64,000 nucleotides of DNA from contig NZ_JADTQG010000021.1 in assembly GCF_016008875.1 (NCBI RefSeq), positions 1 to 64,000 of the forward strand, read 5' to 3'. Below the pieces are notes generated by a model. That model was not told the origin of the DNA, made no database searches, and saw only the letters and a list, made by a program, of their open reading frames with translations. Origin of the DNA: Ectopseudomonas mendocina (GTDB lineage Bacteria > Pseudomonadota > Gammaproteobacteria > Pseudomonadales > Pseudomonadaceae). Shown here piece after piece: positions 40,658 to 50,391 of this stretch (within the stretch, counting starts at the first letter, position 1; every line of letters starts with the position of its first letter). The translations under genes and the position numbers were made by a program.

Positions 40658-43516
40658 CTAAAGGGTTCGCAGCGCCTGGTTCAGAGCTTCTTCCAGGCTG
40701 GTCTTGAAGCGTAGGTAGTTCACCACCGAGGGGTGGCGGTCGCCTTGTACAGCGGACAGATCGAGGTCGGTGATGTAGCACGGGTAGCGCTCTTCGTCGC
40801 GGCGCTGGGCGAGGATATGGCGTGCCACGCTGGCGAACAGCGAGTCGCCGTATTCCAGTTCGGAAAACTCGCGATGGTTGCAGTACAGCGTGACATGGCG
40901 CTGGCGGCCGTCGCCCGGCTCGACGATGGCCTGCACATCGTAGAACGGATGGCTGACCTGGGACTCGGGCGCCGGCCTGCGCTCGAGGCGCTGGGCGCGC
41001 AACGGCGCAGCCGGTAGCAACTGATAGTAGAGGATTTCCAGTGCCGGCTGGTTGTCGCTGCCATCGAGCGGCAGCATGGCGTTGCGCCGATACAACAGTG
41101 ACTGCAGAAAGCGCTGCAGCGGCGTGAGCAGGCTTTGCTCGTCACGAAACGGCAGGCGTCGGCGCCACAGGGCGTTGTGCTCGTCGAGCAGGGTCAGCTC
41201 GGCTTCGCCGCTGGTTTCGTGCAGGCGGTAGAACACCTGGATGCACTGTGGCCGCCCCATGGGCAGGATCAGCGCCAGGTCGTCGCCATCGAGTGCATGG
41301 CGGTCCAGGCGCAGCGGGCTGTAGAGGTCCTGTTCGGCGCCGAGGTGATCGAGCAGTGCGGGCAGATCGCCCAGCGCGGCATGGCTGACCTGGCCGGGCT
41401 TCAGTTGCAGCACGTGGTAATGCTGGCGCACCTGCACCAGGTAGCGCGACTGGCGACCTTCGGCGTAGCTTTCGAGCAGATCGCGCAGCAGCTCTTCGAC
41501 CCGCTCGGCGATGGCCTGGGCACGATTGCGGCAATAGCAGCGCACGACCACCTTGGGTTGCGGGCCGCCCACCGGCAGGCTGTTGAGCAGGTCGCGCAGG
41601 CAGTCGAGCAGCGCATCCTGGCCGTCGTAGCGGCTGACCTGCAACTCGTTCCAGCTGTTGAGCACGGTCTGGTCGAGGGTCAGCACCAGGTTCTCGCGGA
41701 CTCCGGAGTACCCCAGCGCGTCGGTGCGCCCGGTGGTCATGTGCACGTTCATCTGGCTGTGCTGTTTAAGCGGATCGACGCCGACATTGACCAGCAACAG
41801 CACTTCGCCAGGCACGCTGGCGCGCAGCAGGGCCGCCTCCTCCACGCTGGGCAGGGGCAACGGGAAGCTCTGCTGCAGGCTGCCGATCAGGTTGGACAGC
41901 TCGTACTCGGTGAGGTCGCTGGTGCCCGGGTGCAGCGACAGGCGCGTGCTGCTGTCGATCACGCCGTTGCGATGGCACCAGGCAAGCAGCTCGATCAGTT
42001 CGCGCGAGCGCTTCAGCGGCGCGAAGTCCGCCCATTCCTGAGCGCCAAGGCTGCCGTTGAACAGCGCCCAGAGGTTTTCGTTCGGCGCCTCGGGGCTGGG
42101 GTACTGGACCAGGGTCAGGGTGTCTTCGGCCAGGTCCGGGGCGATGCCGGGGTTGATGAACTCCACCTTGCCGGCCTTGCGCTCGAATGCGGCGTACAGA
42201 CGTCTGCCCAGTACATTCAGGTCGCGGTTGTTCAGCGAGCTGCCGGCCTGGGCGCTGCGGGCGAACTGCGAGAGGAAGCGGTAGCTGTAGGTCAGCTCGT
42301 TGACCAGTACACGCCGTTCGGCGGCGACCTGGCGCACCTTCCACTGGCTGCGGCTGTCGAGCACGCTGAGCTGGCGAGTCTGCCAGCCCCACTCGCCGGT
42401 CAGGCGTTCCAGTAACAGGCGCTGCCAACTCTTGGTACGACCGCGGGTCGGTGGGCGGCTGATCTTCTTGTTCACCTTGAGGTACAGGCAGCGGCGGATC
42501 AGCTCGAGCCTTTCCCGGTCGCCCCGTGCGCTGAGGTATTCCTCCAGGCGGCGGTAGACGACGATGTAGGGGTCGAGTTCGTCGAGGTCCAGGCGGCCTT
42601 CGAACACCGCCTGCTTGAAGCGCAGCGCCAGGCATTCGACCTTAGGGTGTTCGCTGGCGTAGACCTCGGTGAGCAGCAGCTTGAGCGCGGACTTGTAGGG
42701 CGACTCGATGCCCTTGTACAGCTGCCACATGCCCGCGCCGATGAATTCTTCCGGCGGGATGTGCGCCAGATGGCCGAGGTCGAGTACGTCTTCGGCGCGC
42801 ACGAAACGCTTGCTCAGCAGAGTGCGGCAGTAGTCGTGATAGCGCGCCTCCTCGTAAACCGGCACCAGCCACCAGATCGGCGTGCGTCCGCCGAGCCAGA
42901 TCGCGGTGCGGTAGAACTCGTCGAGCAACAGATAATGCTGGGTGGTGCCGCAGTCATCCGAGGTCAGTTGCGCCTCGCGTGCGCCCTGGGTGAAGCGTTG
43001 CGGGTCGACCAGAAAGACATGCACTTCGGCGCCTTGAGTGGCCGCCCAGCTTTCCAGCTGGTCGCATTTTTTGCGCAGGTCCTGAAGCTCCTGCGCGGTG
43101 AGATTGGGCGAGTGGCACAGCCACAGGTCCATGTCACTCTGCTCGGCTTGGGCCACGGTGCCCAGGCTGCCCATCAGGAACAATCCATGCAGCGGCGCAG
43201 CACCCTGGCCGCGACGCGGTTTGTAGACGAAGGAGCGGGTCAGGCGCTGCACTTCGGCCAGGCTCTCGTCGTCCGGCTCGAAACCGCTGAGGCCGGCCGG
43301 TGTGCTGGCCGAAACATAGCCGGGCAGCAGCGGATGGTTGACGTGCAACAGCAGCGGCAACAGCTTGAGGACCAGCTGCTGACGCGTGGACAGCGCTTCC
43401 ATGGCCCGTTGCAGACGGCCCTGGTTGATCTGCAGAAAGCGCGCACGCAACTGTGCCAGCACCTTGCGGTCGATGCCGTCATCGATATCGGGGCGTATTT
43501 CCTGCGTGCGCGTCAT
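40658..43516 (-). CDS. cyaA: Class I adenylate cyclase
   Basis: 952 residues, the normal length for the enterobacterial-type class I enzyme. The N-terminal catalytic half holds LFLMGSLGTVAQAEQSDMDL, with the nucleotidyltransferase Gly-Ser and the Asp pair, and VHVFLVDPQRF; the C-terminal half is regulatory. It makes cAMP for Vfr-type regulation. It is a single gene flanked by the iron regulators and a small conserved gene; in Pseudomonas cyaA is also near cyaY and lysA. Confidence 0.96.
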   Translation of the reverse strand: MTRTQEIRPDIDDGIDRKVLAQLRARFLQINQGRLQRAMEALSTRQQLVLKLLPLLLHVNHPLLPGYVSASTPAGLSGFEPDDESLAEVQRLTRSFVYKPRRGQGAAPLHGLFLMGSLGTVAQAEQSDMDLWLCHSPNLTAQELQDLRKKCDQLESWAATQGAEVHVFLVDPQRFTQGAREAQLTSDDCGTTQHYLLLDEFYRTAIWLGGRTPIWWLVPVYEEARYHDYCRTLLSKRFVRAEDVLDLGHLAHIPPEEFIGAGMWQLYKGIESPYKSALKLLLTEVYASEHPKVECLALRFKQAVFEGRLDLDELDPYIVVYRRLEEYLSARGDRERLELIRRCLYLKVNKKISRPPTRGRTKSWQRLLLERLTGEWGWQTRQLSVLDSRSQWKVRQVAAERRVLVNELTYSYRFLSQFARSAQAGSSLNNRDLNVLGRRLYAAFERKAGKVEFINPGIAPDLAEDTLTLVQYPSPEAPNENLWALFNGSLGAQEWADFAPLKRSRELIELLAWCHRNGVIDSSTRLSLHPGTSDLTEYELSNLIGSLQQSFPLPLPSVEEAALLRASVPGEVLLLVNVGVDPLKQHSQMNVHMTTGRTDALGYSGVRENLVLTLDQTVLNSWNELQVSRYDGQDALLDCLRDLLNSLPVGGPQPKVVVRCYCRNRAQAIAERVEELLRDLLESYAEGRQSRYLVQVRQHYHVLQLKPGQVSHAALGDLPALLDHLGAEQDLYSPLRLDRHALDGDDLALILPMGRPQCIQVFYRLHETSGEAELTLLDEHNALWRRRLPFRDEQSLLTPLQRFLQSLLYRRNAMLPLDGSDNQPALEILYYQLLPAAPLRAQRLERRPAPESQVSHPFYDVQAIVEPGDGRQRHVTLYCNHREFSELEYGDSLFASVARHILAQRRDEERYPCYITDLDLSAVQGDRHPSVVNYLRFKTSLEEALNQALRTL

Positions 43517-43634
43517 GCTCGAACTCTACTGCGGGTGCGGCAAGCCTATCAGCGGCGTGCTCGCCAGTGCAGTGCCTTGACGCTATATCGCCCGCCGCGC
43601 CTTCCCCTTGAGGGCGGCCGGCGGGCAACCGAAA

Positions 43635-43889
43635 TTAAGCGGGGGTGGTCTTGCGGGCCGAGAGAATGGTCAGCAGTGCCTGTGCATGTTCGGCAGCGTC
43701 GATGCCCAGGCTGGTCAGGTAGCCGCCGTCGGCCTGGCTCACCAGGCCTTTTTCGTAGAGGCGAGTAATGGCGCCCTGTGCCTTGAATGAGGCGTTGTTG
43801 TGCACCTTGAGCCCTTCCTGATGGTTGTCCAGGTTGTACAGGGCGAGGATTTCCAGCTCGTCGATCAGGTCAGCGTCGAATGACTTCAT
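43635..43889 (-). CDS. TIGR02647 family protein
   Basis: 84 residues: LIDELEILALYNLDNHQEGL and then ASFKAQGAITRLYEKGLVSQ, which has the look of a small winged helix. The family is conserved in Pseudomonas near cyaA/argH and has no known function. It ends LTILSARKTTPA. Confidence 0.85.
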   Translation of the reverse strand: MKSFDADLIDELEILALYNLDNHQEGLKVHNNASFKAQGAITRLYEKGLVSQADGGYLTSLGIDAAEHAQALLTILSARKTTPA

Positions 43890-43969
43890 GGTGACTCCGT
43901 CTTGTCGTTATGGCGCTCTTGCAGTGTAGAACCCTGTAGCGCGCTCTGCCTATCGGCGAGTTGCCTGGT

Positions 43970-44245
43970 TCAGCTTTCTTCCGGCAGCTCCGGTAGAGCG
44001 CGCAGGGCCTGTTCATACCAGGCGCCATCGAAGGGGCGATCCTCGCTCAGCATGGCGTCGACTTCATGAGCCAGCACCAGCGCCATCAGCTCGAGAATCT
44101 CCTCGCGCTGGTAACCGACCAGCGTCAGCTTGTTGTACACCGCCTTGGCGGCAGCCGGCTCGCCACTTTCCAGCTGGTTCTCGATCGCCTGGATCAGGGT
44201 GGCTTCGGCGAAGTCTTCGTCTTCCTGGTCGTGGTTCTGGCTCAT
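43970..44245 (-). CDS. Small conserved protein, unknown function
   Basis: 91 residues: acidic start MSQNHDQEDEDFAEATLIQA, then SGEPAAAKAVYNKLTLVGYQ and REEILELMALVLAHEVDAML. All helical, no membrane segment. Conserved beside argH and cyaA in Pseudomonas as far as I recall; no function is known. ATG 44243-44245 with GAGG upstream is used; the upstream frame overlaps the glycosidase gene. Confidence 0.8.
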   Translation of the reverse strand: MSQNHDQEDEDFAEATLIQAIENQLESGEPAAAKAVYNKLTLVGYQREEILELMALVLAHEVDAMLSEDRPFDGAWYEQALRALPELPEES

Positions 44246-44264
44246 GGTTCCTCTCTGTGGATGT

Positions 44265-45017
44265 TCAGTCGCAGGGTGTGCCGACACTCTTGAGGCTGAG
44301 TTTGAAGAACTGCAGGCGAAAACCGGAGCTGGCCGCGCGCTTGCAAAGGTCTTTGTTGAAGGCGCGATATTCGGCGATGAAGATCGGTTTGCCCTGGCTG
44401 CGCATGAGACTGTACCCGGCGCATTCGTTGTAGCGATAGCAGCTCTCGTTGACCGCGAAGTCGAAATGGTTGCCGAGATCGGGCAGCAGCTCCACGGCAT
44501 TCTTCAGGCCAACGCTCAGATCACGCTTGTGCGCCTCGCTGGCCAGCCAACGGTTGAAGTCTATTTGCTGGGCTTTGGTCAGGCCCAGGCCATTGTCGTT
44601 GCTGTAGCCGTCCACGTTGTCGGGGTCGACACCGTCGCAGCCTTTGGCGACGGCCAGGTCCAGGCGCTTGGCGAGCAGCTTGCGTACATCGTCGCGGCGA
44701 TAATCGAGCCAGTGTTCTCCGGGCCAGTCAGGCAAGGCTTTGCCGCGCGCCGCCTTGGAATAGGCCTGTGCGTCGCTGCGCCAGTCTTCCCAGGTGCCGG
44801 CACTGAAATAGCAGATGACGATCCGGCCACCCGCCTTGAGGTTGGTGATGGTCTGCTTGGGTGTGTCGTACAGATCTATGTCGTAGACCAGGCGATTGGG
44901 CGTTTGCAGCGCGCCATCGAGCTGCAAATGCCAGGACGCATTTGCGGGAATGGTGACCGGCGTTGCCGCCGTCAGTGCCGGGGCGAAGAAGCTGAACAGT
45001 GCGAGTAGTTTGCGCAT
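44265..45017 (-). CDS. Secreted endo-alpha-1,4-polygalactosaminidase-like protein (GH114)
   Basis: 250 residues with a signal peptide (MRKLLALFSFFAPALTAA). The TIM-barrel motifs of GH114 are seen: GGRIVICYFSAGTWEDWR, then KGCDGVDPDNVDGYSNDNG with the acidic pair, then DFAVNESCYRYNECAGY. GH114 enzymes cut galactosamine-containing polysaccharides such as Pel-type matrix. It may remodel or attack biofilm matrix. Single gene; 17 bp or so upstream of the small conserved gene on the same strand. Confidence 0.85.
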   Translation of the reverse strand: MRKLLALFSFFAPALTAATPVTIPANASWHLQLDGALQTPNRLVYDIDLYDTPKQTITNLKAGGRIVICYFSAGTWEDWRSDAQAYSKAARGKALPDWPGEHWLDYRRDDVRKLLAKRLDLAVAKGCDGVDPDNVDGYSNDNGLGLTKAQQIDFNRWLASEAHKRDLSVGLKNAVELLPDLGNHFDFAVNESCYRYNECAGYSLMRSQGKPIFIAEYRAFNKDLCKRAASSGFRLQFFKLSLKSVGTPCD

Positions 45018-45088
45018 GATGGTCCGAGGCGCTGGGTAGATGTAACTACCTTAGGTCAGGGTTGTCGCCGTAGCCAGGTGTCCGCTCC

Positions 45089-45568
45089 TCAGCCAGCGGC
45101 GAAGTCCAGCAAGGCTTGGCCGGTGAGGCGATAGGTGGTCCATTCGCTTTGCGGGCGGGCGCCAAAGGATTCGTAAAAGTCGATGGCGGGCGTATTCCAG
45201 TCCAGCACCGACCATTCGAAACGGCCACAATCGCGTGCCACCGCCAGTTGCGCCAGGTGGCGCAGCAGCGCTTTGCCAGCGCCTAGACCACGCGCTTCGG
45301 GGCTGACGTAGAGGTCTTCCAGATACAGGCCATGCTTGCCCAGCCAGGTGGAGTAATTGAAGAAGTACACCGCGTAGCCGATCGGCTGGCCGTCGTGCTC
45401 GCAGATCAGACCGTGAGCGGTGCTGCCGTCGGCGAACAGACTGTCGCGGATGCCGACAGTGTCGGTTTTCACCTCGTGCTCGGCCTTTTCATAGATGGCC
45501 AGATCGGTGATGAAGCGCAGGATCAGCTCGGCGTCGTCAGGGGTGGCGGGGCGGATGTCTATAGGCAT
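45089..45568 (-). CDS. GNAT-family N-acetyltransferase
   Basis: 159 residues. N-terminal IRPATPDDAELILRFITDLA, then the acetyl-CoA loop in LYVSPEARGLGAGKALL (Q/R-x-x-G-x-A form) and a final WNTPAIDFYESFGARPQSEW. It resembles the diamine/thialysine acetyltransferase group (SAT-like) by the YEKAEHEVK and WNTPAIDFYESFGA segments, but the substrate is unproven. ATG 45566-45568 is the first in the conserved part. Confidence 0.9.
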   Translation of the reverse strand: MPIDIRPATPDDAELILRFITDLAIYEKAEHEVKTDTVGIRDSLFADGSTAHGLICEHDGQPIGYAVYFFNYSTWLGKHGLYLEDLYVSPEARGLGAGKALLRHLAQLAVARDCGRFEWSVLDWNTPAIDFYESFGARPQSEWTTYRLTGQALLDFAAG

Positions 45569-45588
45569 GGAGAGTCTCGTGGCAGCGT

Positions 45589-45831
45589 TTAGCTGTAAGT
45601 GACGGTCAGCCACGTCAAGGGCAGGCCAGCCAGGCAGAGAAAACCGAACGCGGCGACCCAGGCGCTGCGCGAACCCGAAGGGTCGGTCACGCGCAGCGGC
45701 AGATTCGGGTAGCGGCCCAGCGTCAAAGGTCGTAGTGCCAGCCAGCCGCTGGTGTAGAAGACGTAGCCGATTATGATTTCAAGCATGATCTCGGCGAGTA
45801 GCGCCAAGCCGCGCAACAATAATTCAGGCAT
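45589..45831 (-). CDS. Small membrane protein, unknown function
   Basis: 80 residues with two membrane helices (LALLAEIMLEIIIGYVFYT and AWVAAFGFLCLAGLPLTWLT) and a short polar loop of basic and Pro residues. No family is recognised. It precedes the GNAT gene by 21 bp on the same strand. Confidence 0.65.
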   Translation of the reverse strand: MPELLLRGLALLAEIMLEIIIGYVFYTSGWLALRPLTLGRYPNLPLRVTDPSGSRSAWVAAFGFLCLAGLPLTWLTVTYS

Positions 45832-45866
45832 GGGAACTCCTTTTCCCGTTTCTCGCCGAGCCGTGC

Positions 45867-47261
45867 TTAGCGGCTGGCCAGCAGTTCCCGGCCGCGTACC
45901 ACCGCCGCACGCACCTGAGCCGGTGCGGTGCCGCCGGTATGGTTGCGGGCATTCACCGAGCCTTCCAGAGTCAGCACGGCGAACACGTCCTGCCCGATTT
46001 GGTCGCTGAACTGGCGCAGCTCGTCGAGGCTCATTTCGGCCAGATCCTTGCCGCTATCGACGCCGTACTTCACCGCATGGCCGACGATCTCGTGGCAGTC
46101 GCGGAACGGCAGGCCCTTGCGCACCAGGTAGTCGGCCAGGTCGGTGGCGGTGGAGAAACCGCGCAGCGCCGCTTCGCGCATGATGGCGTGCTTGGGCTTG
46201 ATCGCCGGGATCATGTCGGCGAAGGCGCGCAGCGAATCACGCAAGGTGTCGGCGGCGTCGAACAGCGGTTCCTTGTCTTCCTGGTTGTCCTTGTTGTAGG
46301 CCAGCGGCTGGCCTTTCATCAGGGTCAGCAGGCCGGTCAGGGCGCCGAACACACGGCCGGTCTTGCCGCGCACCAGCTCGGGCACGTCGGGGTTCTTCTT
46401 CTGCGGCATGATCGAGGAGCCGGTGCAGAAACGATCCGGCAGATCAATGAACTGGAACTGGGCGCTTGTCCACAGCACCAGCTCTTCGGAGAAGCGCGAC
46501 AGGTGCATCATCGCCAGCGCCGCGGCGGCGCAGAATTCGATGGCGAAGTCGCGATCCGACACGCCGTCCAAGGAGTTGCCGCCCACGGCGTCGAAGCCCA
46601 GCAGCTCGGCGGTGATCTCGCGCTGGATCGGGTAGGTGGTACCCGCCAGTGCAGCGCTGCCCAGGGGCATGCGGTTGGTGCGCTTGCGGCAGTCGACCAG
46701 GCGCTCGTAGTCGCGCGAAAGCATTTCGAACCAGGCCAGCAGATGGTGGCCGAAGGTCACCGGCTGGGCGGTCTGCAGGTGGGTGAAGCCGGGCATGATG
46801 GTCTCGGCTTCGCGCTCGGCCTGTTCCAGCAGGCCCTGCTGCAGGCGGGTGATTTCGGCCAGGATCAGGTCGATCTCGTCACGCAGCCACAGGCGGATGT
46901 CGGTGGCCACCTGATCGTTGCGCGAGCGGCCGGTGTGCAGCTTCTTGCCGGTCACGCCGATGCGGTCGGTCAGGCGCGCCTCGATGTTCATGTGCACGTC
47001 TTCCAGGTCGACGCGCCAGTCGAAGCTGCCCGCTTCGATCTCGCCCTGAATCTGCTTCAGGCCATCGATGATCGCATCGCGCTCGGCGTCGCTGAGCACG
47101 CCGACCTTGGCCAGCATGGTGGCGTGGGCGATGGAGCCCATGATGTCGTGGCGGTACAGGCGCTTGTCGAATTCGACCGAGGCGGTGAAGCGGGCGACGA
47201 AGGCGTCGACGGGCTCGCTGAAGCGGCCGCCCCAGGATTGGTTGGTTTTTTCGCTGCTCAT
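45867..47261 (-). CDS. argH: Argininosuccinate lyase
   Basis: 464 residues, full length. The family signature GSSIMPQKKNPD is present, with the catalytic Ser in its loop and the His in TGRSRNDQVATDIRLW / GFTHLQTAQPVTFGHH. It cleaves argininosuccinate to arginine and fumarate. It diverges from algZ, the standard arrangement in Pseudomonas. Confidence 0.98.
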   Translation of the reverse strand: MSSEKTNQSWGGRFSEPVDAFVARFTASVEFDKRLYRHDIMGSIAHATMLAKVGVLSDAERDAIIDGLKQIQGEIEAGSFDWRVDLEDVHMNIEARLTDRIGVTGKKLHTGRSRNDQVATDIRLWLRDEIDLILAEITRLQQGLLEQAEREAETIMPGFTHLQTAQPVTFGHHLLAWFEMLSRDYERLVDCRKRTNRMPLGSAALAGTTYPIQREITAELLGFDAVGGNSLDGVSDRDFAIEFCAAAALAMMHLSRFSEELVLWTSAQFQFIDLPDRFCTGSSIMPQKKNPDVPELVRGKTGRVFGALTGLLTLMKGQPLAYNKDNQEDKEPLFDAADTLRDSLRAFADMIPAIKPKHAIMREAALRGFSTATDLADYLVRKGLPFRDCHEIVGHAVKYGVDSGKDLAEMSLDELRQFSDQIGQDVFAVLTLEGSVNARNHTGGTAPAQVRAAVVRGRELLASR

Positions 47262-47493
47262 GGTTCGGGCTCTGGATCGGGCTGACCTAATTGCTGGTCA
47301 GCATGGCGGACAAAGTGGGTCGATAATAGCAGGGTCGGCGCACGTTTCGCCGGGCCGCGTTCGCCGTCGGGCGGTCGCTGGCGTTGTCGGTTGCTTCACA
47401 ATTTTGCGCTGAAGGCGGCATTTCGGTGCTTTATTTTGTCCGGCTGGAGCCGTCTCGCTTGCCGGCCCGCAAGGCGACACGGAAACTGCGTCG

Positions 47494-48576
47494 ATGCACA
47501 CACAATCGCTTGCCAAGAATAAATCCAACACCGCCATCGACGACTTCTTCGTCCCGGAACTATGCCAGCCGGAAGCCCTGCTGAGCATGGTGCTGCTGGC
47601 CGAGCTGCTGGTACTGGTGCTGGTGCTCGCCGAGCCGATGACGCCAGGCTTCGACTGGGTACGCCTGGCCCTGACCTCGCTGTTCGTGCAATGGATCGTG
47701 CTGCTCTCGGCGGCCGTGCTGTGTCGCCTGCGGCCGCCGCTGGCGCGTCTGCGTCCGGCGCTGGCGGGCGGCCTGTGCTGCGCCCTGGTGGTGCTGCTGA
47801 CCCTGGGTTGCACGGCGGTGGCCGACTATTACGAACTCGGCGGGCCGCTGCCGCGCGCCGGCGAGGTGAATCTTTACCTGCGCCATGCGCTGATCAGCCT
47901 GATCATGTCCGCACTGCTGCTACGCTATTTTTATCTGCAGAGCCAATGGCGGCGGCAGGAGCAGGCCGAACTGCGCGCGCGCATCGAATCGTTGCAGGCG
48001 CGGATTCGTCCGCATTTCCTGTTCAACAGCCTCAACAGCATCGCCAGCCTGGTCACGCTCGACCCGTACAAGGCCGAGCAGGCGGTGCTGGATTTGTCCG
48101 ATCTGTTTCGCGCCAGCCTGGCCAAGCCCGGCACGCTGGTTGCGTGGAAGGAGGAACTGGAACTGGCGAAACGTTATCTATCTATCGAGCACTATCGGCT
48201 CGGTGAGCGACTACAGTTGCAGTGGGAGGTCGAGGGTGTGCCGGAGGATCTGCCGATTCCCCAGCTGACCCTGCAGCCTCTTTTGGAGAATGCGCTGATC
48301 TATGGCATCGCGCCACGTATCGAAGGTGGCCTGGTGCGGGTCGAAGCGCATTACCAGGATGGTGTGTTCAGCTTGTGTGTCAGCAATCCGTATGAAGAGC
48401 GGGGCGAGCAGCACCCGTCGCGGGGAACGCAGCAAGCGCTGAGTAATATCGATGCGCGTCTGGCGGCACTTTTTGGCCCCCGCGCGAGTCTCAGCGTGGA
48501 GCGCCGTGACGGCCGTCATTACAGCTGTCTACGCTATCCTTGTGCGAGACTCACGCAGGAAGCCAGAGCAATATGA
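47494..48576 (+). CDS. algZ: Sensor histidine kinase AlgZ (FimS), LytS type
   Basis: 360 residues. Four to five N-terminal membrane helices (MVLLAELLVLVLVLAEPM; LLSAAVLCRLRP; CCALVVLLTLGCTAVADY; ALISLIMSALLLRYFYLQ), then a LytS-type kinase: RIRPHFLFNSLNSIASL with the His and the Asn-box ENALIYGIAP. AlgZ acts on AlgR in control of twitching motility, virulence and alginate. Its stop overlaps the algR start by 4 bp. Confidence 0.95.
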   Translation: MHTQSLAKNKSNTAIDDFFVPELCQPEALLSMVLLAELLVLVLVLAEPMTPGFDWVRLALTSLFVQWIVLLSAAVLCRLRPPLARLRPALAGGLCCALVVLLTLGCTAVADYYELGGPLPRAGEVNLYLRHALISLIMSALLLRYFYLQSQWRRQEQAELRARIESLQARIRPHFLFNSLNSIASLVTLDPYKAEQAVLDLSDLFRASLAKPGTLVAWKEELELAKRYLSIEHYRLGERLQLQWEVEGVPEDLPIPQLTLQPLLENALIYGIAPRIEGGLVRVEAHYQDGVFSLCVSNPYEERGEQHPSRGTQQALSNIDARLAALFGPRASLSVERRDGRHYSCLRYPCARLTQEARAI

Positions 48577-49319
48577 ATGTCCTGATCGTCGATGACGAAC
48601 CCCTTGCCCGTGAGCGCCTGAGCCGCATGGTCGGTGAGCTCGAGGGCTACCGGGTCCTGGAGCCCGCCGCCAGCAATGGCGAGGAAGCCCTGACCCTGAT
48701 CGATAGCCTCAAGCCGGATGTGGTCCTGCTGGATATCCGCATGCCCGGGCTCGACGGCCTGCAGGTTGCCGCGAAACTCTGCGAGCGCGAAGCGCCGCCT
48801 GCGGTGATCTTCTGCACGGCGCACGACGAGTTCGCCCTGGAGGCCTTCCAGGTCAGCGCCGTTGGCTATCTGGTCAAACCGGTGCGGCCCGAGAGCCTCA
48901 ACGAGGCCTTGAAAAAGGCCGAGCGGCCCAATCGCGTGCAACTGGCCGCCTTGACCCGCCCAGCCGCCGAGACCGGCGGTGGCCCGCGCACCCATATCAG
49001 CGCCCGCACCCGCAAGGGCATCGAGCTGATTCCGCTGGATCACGTGGTCTATTTCATCGCCGATCACAAGTACGTGACCCTGCGCCACGAGGGCGGCGAA
49101 GTGCTGCTGGACGAACCACTCAAGGCGCTGGAAGACGAGTTCGGTGACCGTTTCGTGCGCATCCATCGCAATGCGCTGGTGGCGCGCGAGCGTATCGAAC
49201 GCCTGCAGCGCACCCCGCTCGGGCATTTCCAGCTGTTCCTCAAGGGGCTGGAGGGCGATTCGCTGGTGGTCAGCCGCCGCCATGTGGCCGGCGTACGCAA
49301 GTTGATGCAGGCACTCTGA
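48573..49319 (+). CDS. algR: Response regulator AlgR
   Basis: 248 residues, exactly the P. aeruginosa length. Receiver domain with MNVLIVDDEPLARERLSRM and phospho-Asp54 in DVVLLDIRMPGLDG; LytTR DNA-binding domain (HISARTRKGIELIPLDHVVY, then RIHRNALVARERIERLQ). It activates algD and fimU-type genes. ATG 48573 is at the algZ overlap. Genes hemC-hemD-hemX-hemY follow on the same strand. Confidence 0.97.
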   Translation: MNVLIVDDEPLARERLSRMVGELEGYRVLEPAASNGEEALTLIDSLKPDVVLLDIRMPGLDGLQVAAKLCEREAPPAVIFCTAHDEFALEAFQVSAVGYLVKPVRPESLNEALKKAERPNRVQLAALTRPAAETGGGPRTHISARTRKGIELIPLDHVVYFIADHKYVTLRHEGGEVLLDEPLKALEDEFGDRFVRIHRNALVARERIERLQRTPLGHFQLFLKGLEGDSLVVSRRHVAGVRKLMQAL

Positions 49320-49452
49320 CACTCTGAGCTGCGCGCCAGGGCGTCATCGTCTTCGCAGTGACCGACAAACCTGCGGCCTATGGCCGCCTGGCAGCGCCCG
49401 TAATGGGCGAGCCTGTTATGATTCGCGGCAATCCGTTTTCTGGAATTGCCCC

Positions 49453-50391
49453 ATGTCCCGCGAAATCCGCATCGCCACCCGTAAGAGCGCCCTGGCCCTG
49501 TGGCAGGCCGAGTATGTTAAAGCCCGATTGGAGCAGGCCCACCCTGGCCTGAAGGTCAGCCTGGTGCCCATGGTCAGCCGCGGCGACAAGTTGCTCGACG
49601 CGCCGCTGGCGAAAATCGGTGGCAAGGGGCTGTTCGTCAAGGAACTGGAAACCGCGTTGCTGGAAAACGAGGCCGACATCGCCGTGCACTCGATGAAAGA
49701 CGTGCCGATGGATTTCCCCGAGGGGCTGGGCCTGTACTGCATCTGCGAGCGTGAAGACCCGCGTGACGCCTTCGTCTCCAATACCTTCGACAGCCTCGAC
49801 GCGCTGCCGCCCGGCAGCGTGGTCGGCACCTCCAGCCTGCGCCGCCAGGCCCAGCTGCTGGCGCGCCGGCCCGACCTGAAAATCCAGTTCCTTCGCGGCA
49901 ACGTCAACACCCGTCTGGCCAAGCTCGATGCCGGCGAATACGACGCTATCATCCTCGCCGCTGCCGGTCTGATCCGCCTGGGTTTCGAAGATCGCATCCG
50001 CAGCTCGATCAGCGCCGAAGACAGCCTGCCGGCCGGCGGCCAGGGCGCCGTGGGCATTGAGTGCCGCAGCGCCGACAGCGACGTGCACGCCCTGCTGGCG
50101 CCTCTGCATCACCGTGAGACTGCATTGCGCGTCACCGCCGAACGGGCGCTGAACAAACACCTCAATGGCGGCTGCCAGGTGCCTATCGCCTGCTATGCCC
50201 TGCTCGAGAACGACCAGCTGTGGCTGCGCGGCCTGGTTGGCCAACCCGACGGAGGTTTGTTGCTGCGGGCCGAAGAGCGCGCCGCCAGCAGCGATGCCGA
50301 AGCGCTGGGCGTACGCGTGGCTGAGGCGCTCCTGGCGCAGGGTGCCGAGGCCATTCTCAAGGCCGTTTACGGTGAGGCCGGTCACCCTTGA
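49453..50391 (+). CDS. hemC: Porphobilinogen deaminase (hydroxymethylbilane synthase)
   Basis: 312 residues: start SREIRIATRKSALALWQAEY, catalytic Asp in ADIAVHSMKDVPMDFPEGLG, and the cofactor Cys in LNGGCQVPIACYA, which holds dipyrromethane. It joins four porphobilinogens into hydroxymethylbilane. Its stop overlaps the hemD start by 4 bp. Confidence 0.98.
   Translation: MSREIRIATRKSALALWQAEYVKARLEQAHPGLKVSLVPMVSRGDKLLDAPLAKIGGKGLFVKELETALLENEADIAVHSMKDVPMDFPEGLGLYCICEREDPRDAFVSNTFDSLDALPPGSVVGTSSLRRQAQLLARRPDLKIQFLRGNVNTRLAKLDAGEYDAIILAAAGLIRLGFEDRIRSSISAEDSLPAGGQGAVGIECRSADSDVHALLAPLHHRETALRVTAERALNKHLNGGCQVPIACYALLENDQLWLRGLVGQPDGGLLLRAEERAASSDAEALGVRVAEALLAQGAEAILKAVYGEAGHP

Noticed and set aside
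45939..47285. Plus-strand open frame opposite argH
   Set aside because: Low-complexity His/Val/Gly-rich product typical of the antisense of a GC-rich gene; argH is unmistakable.
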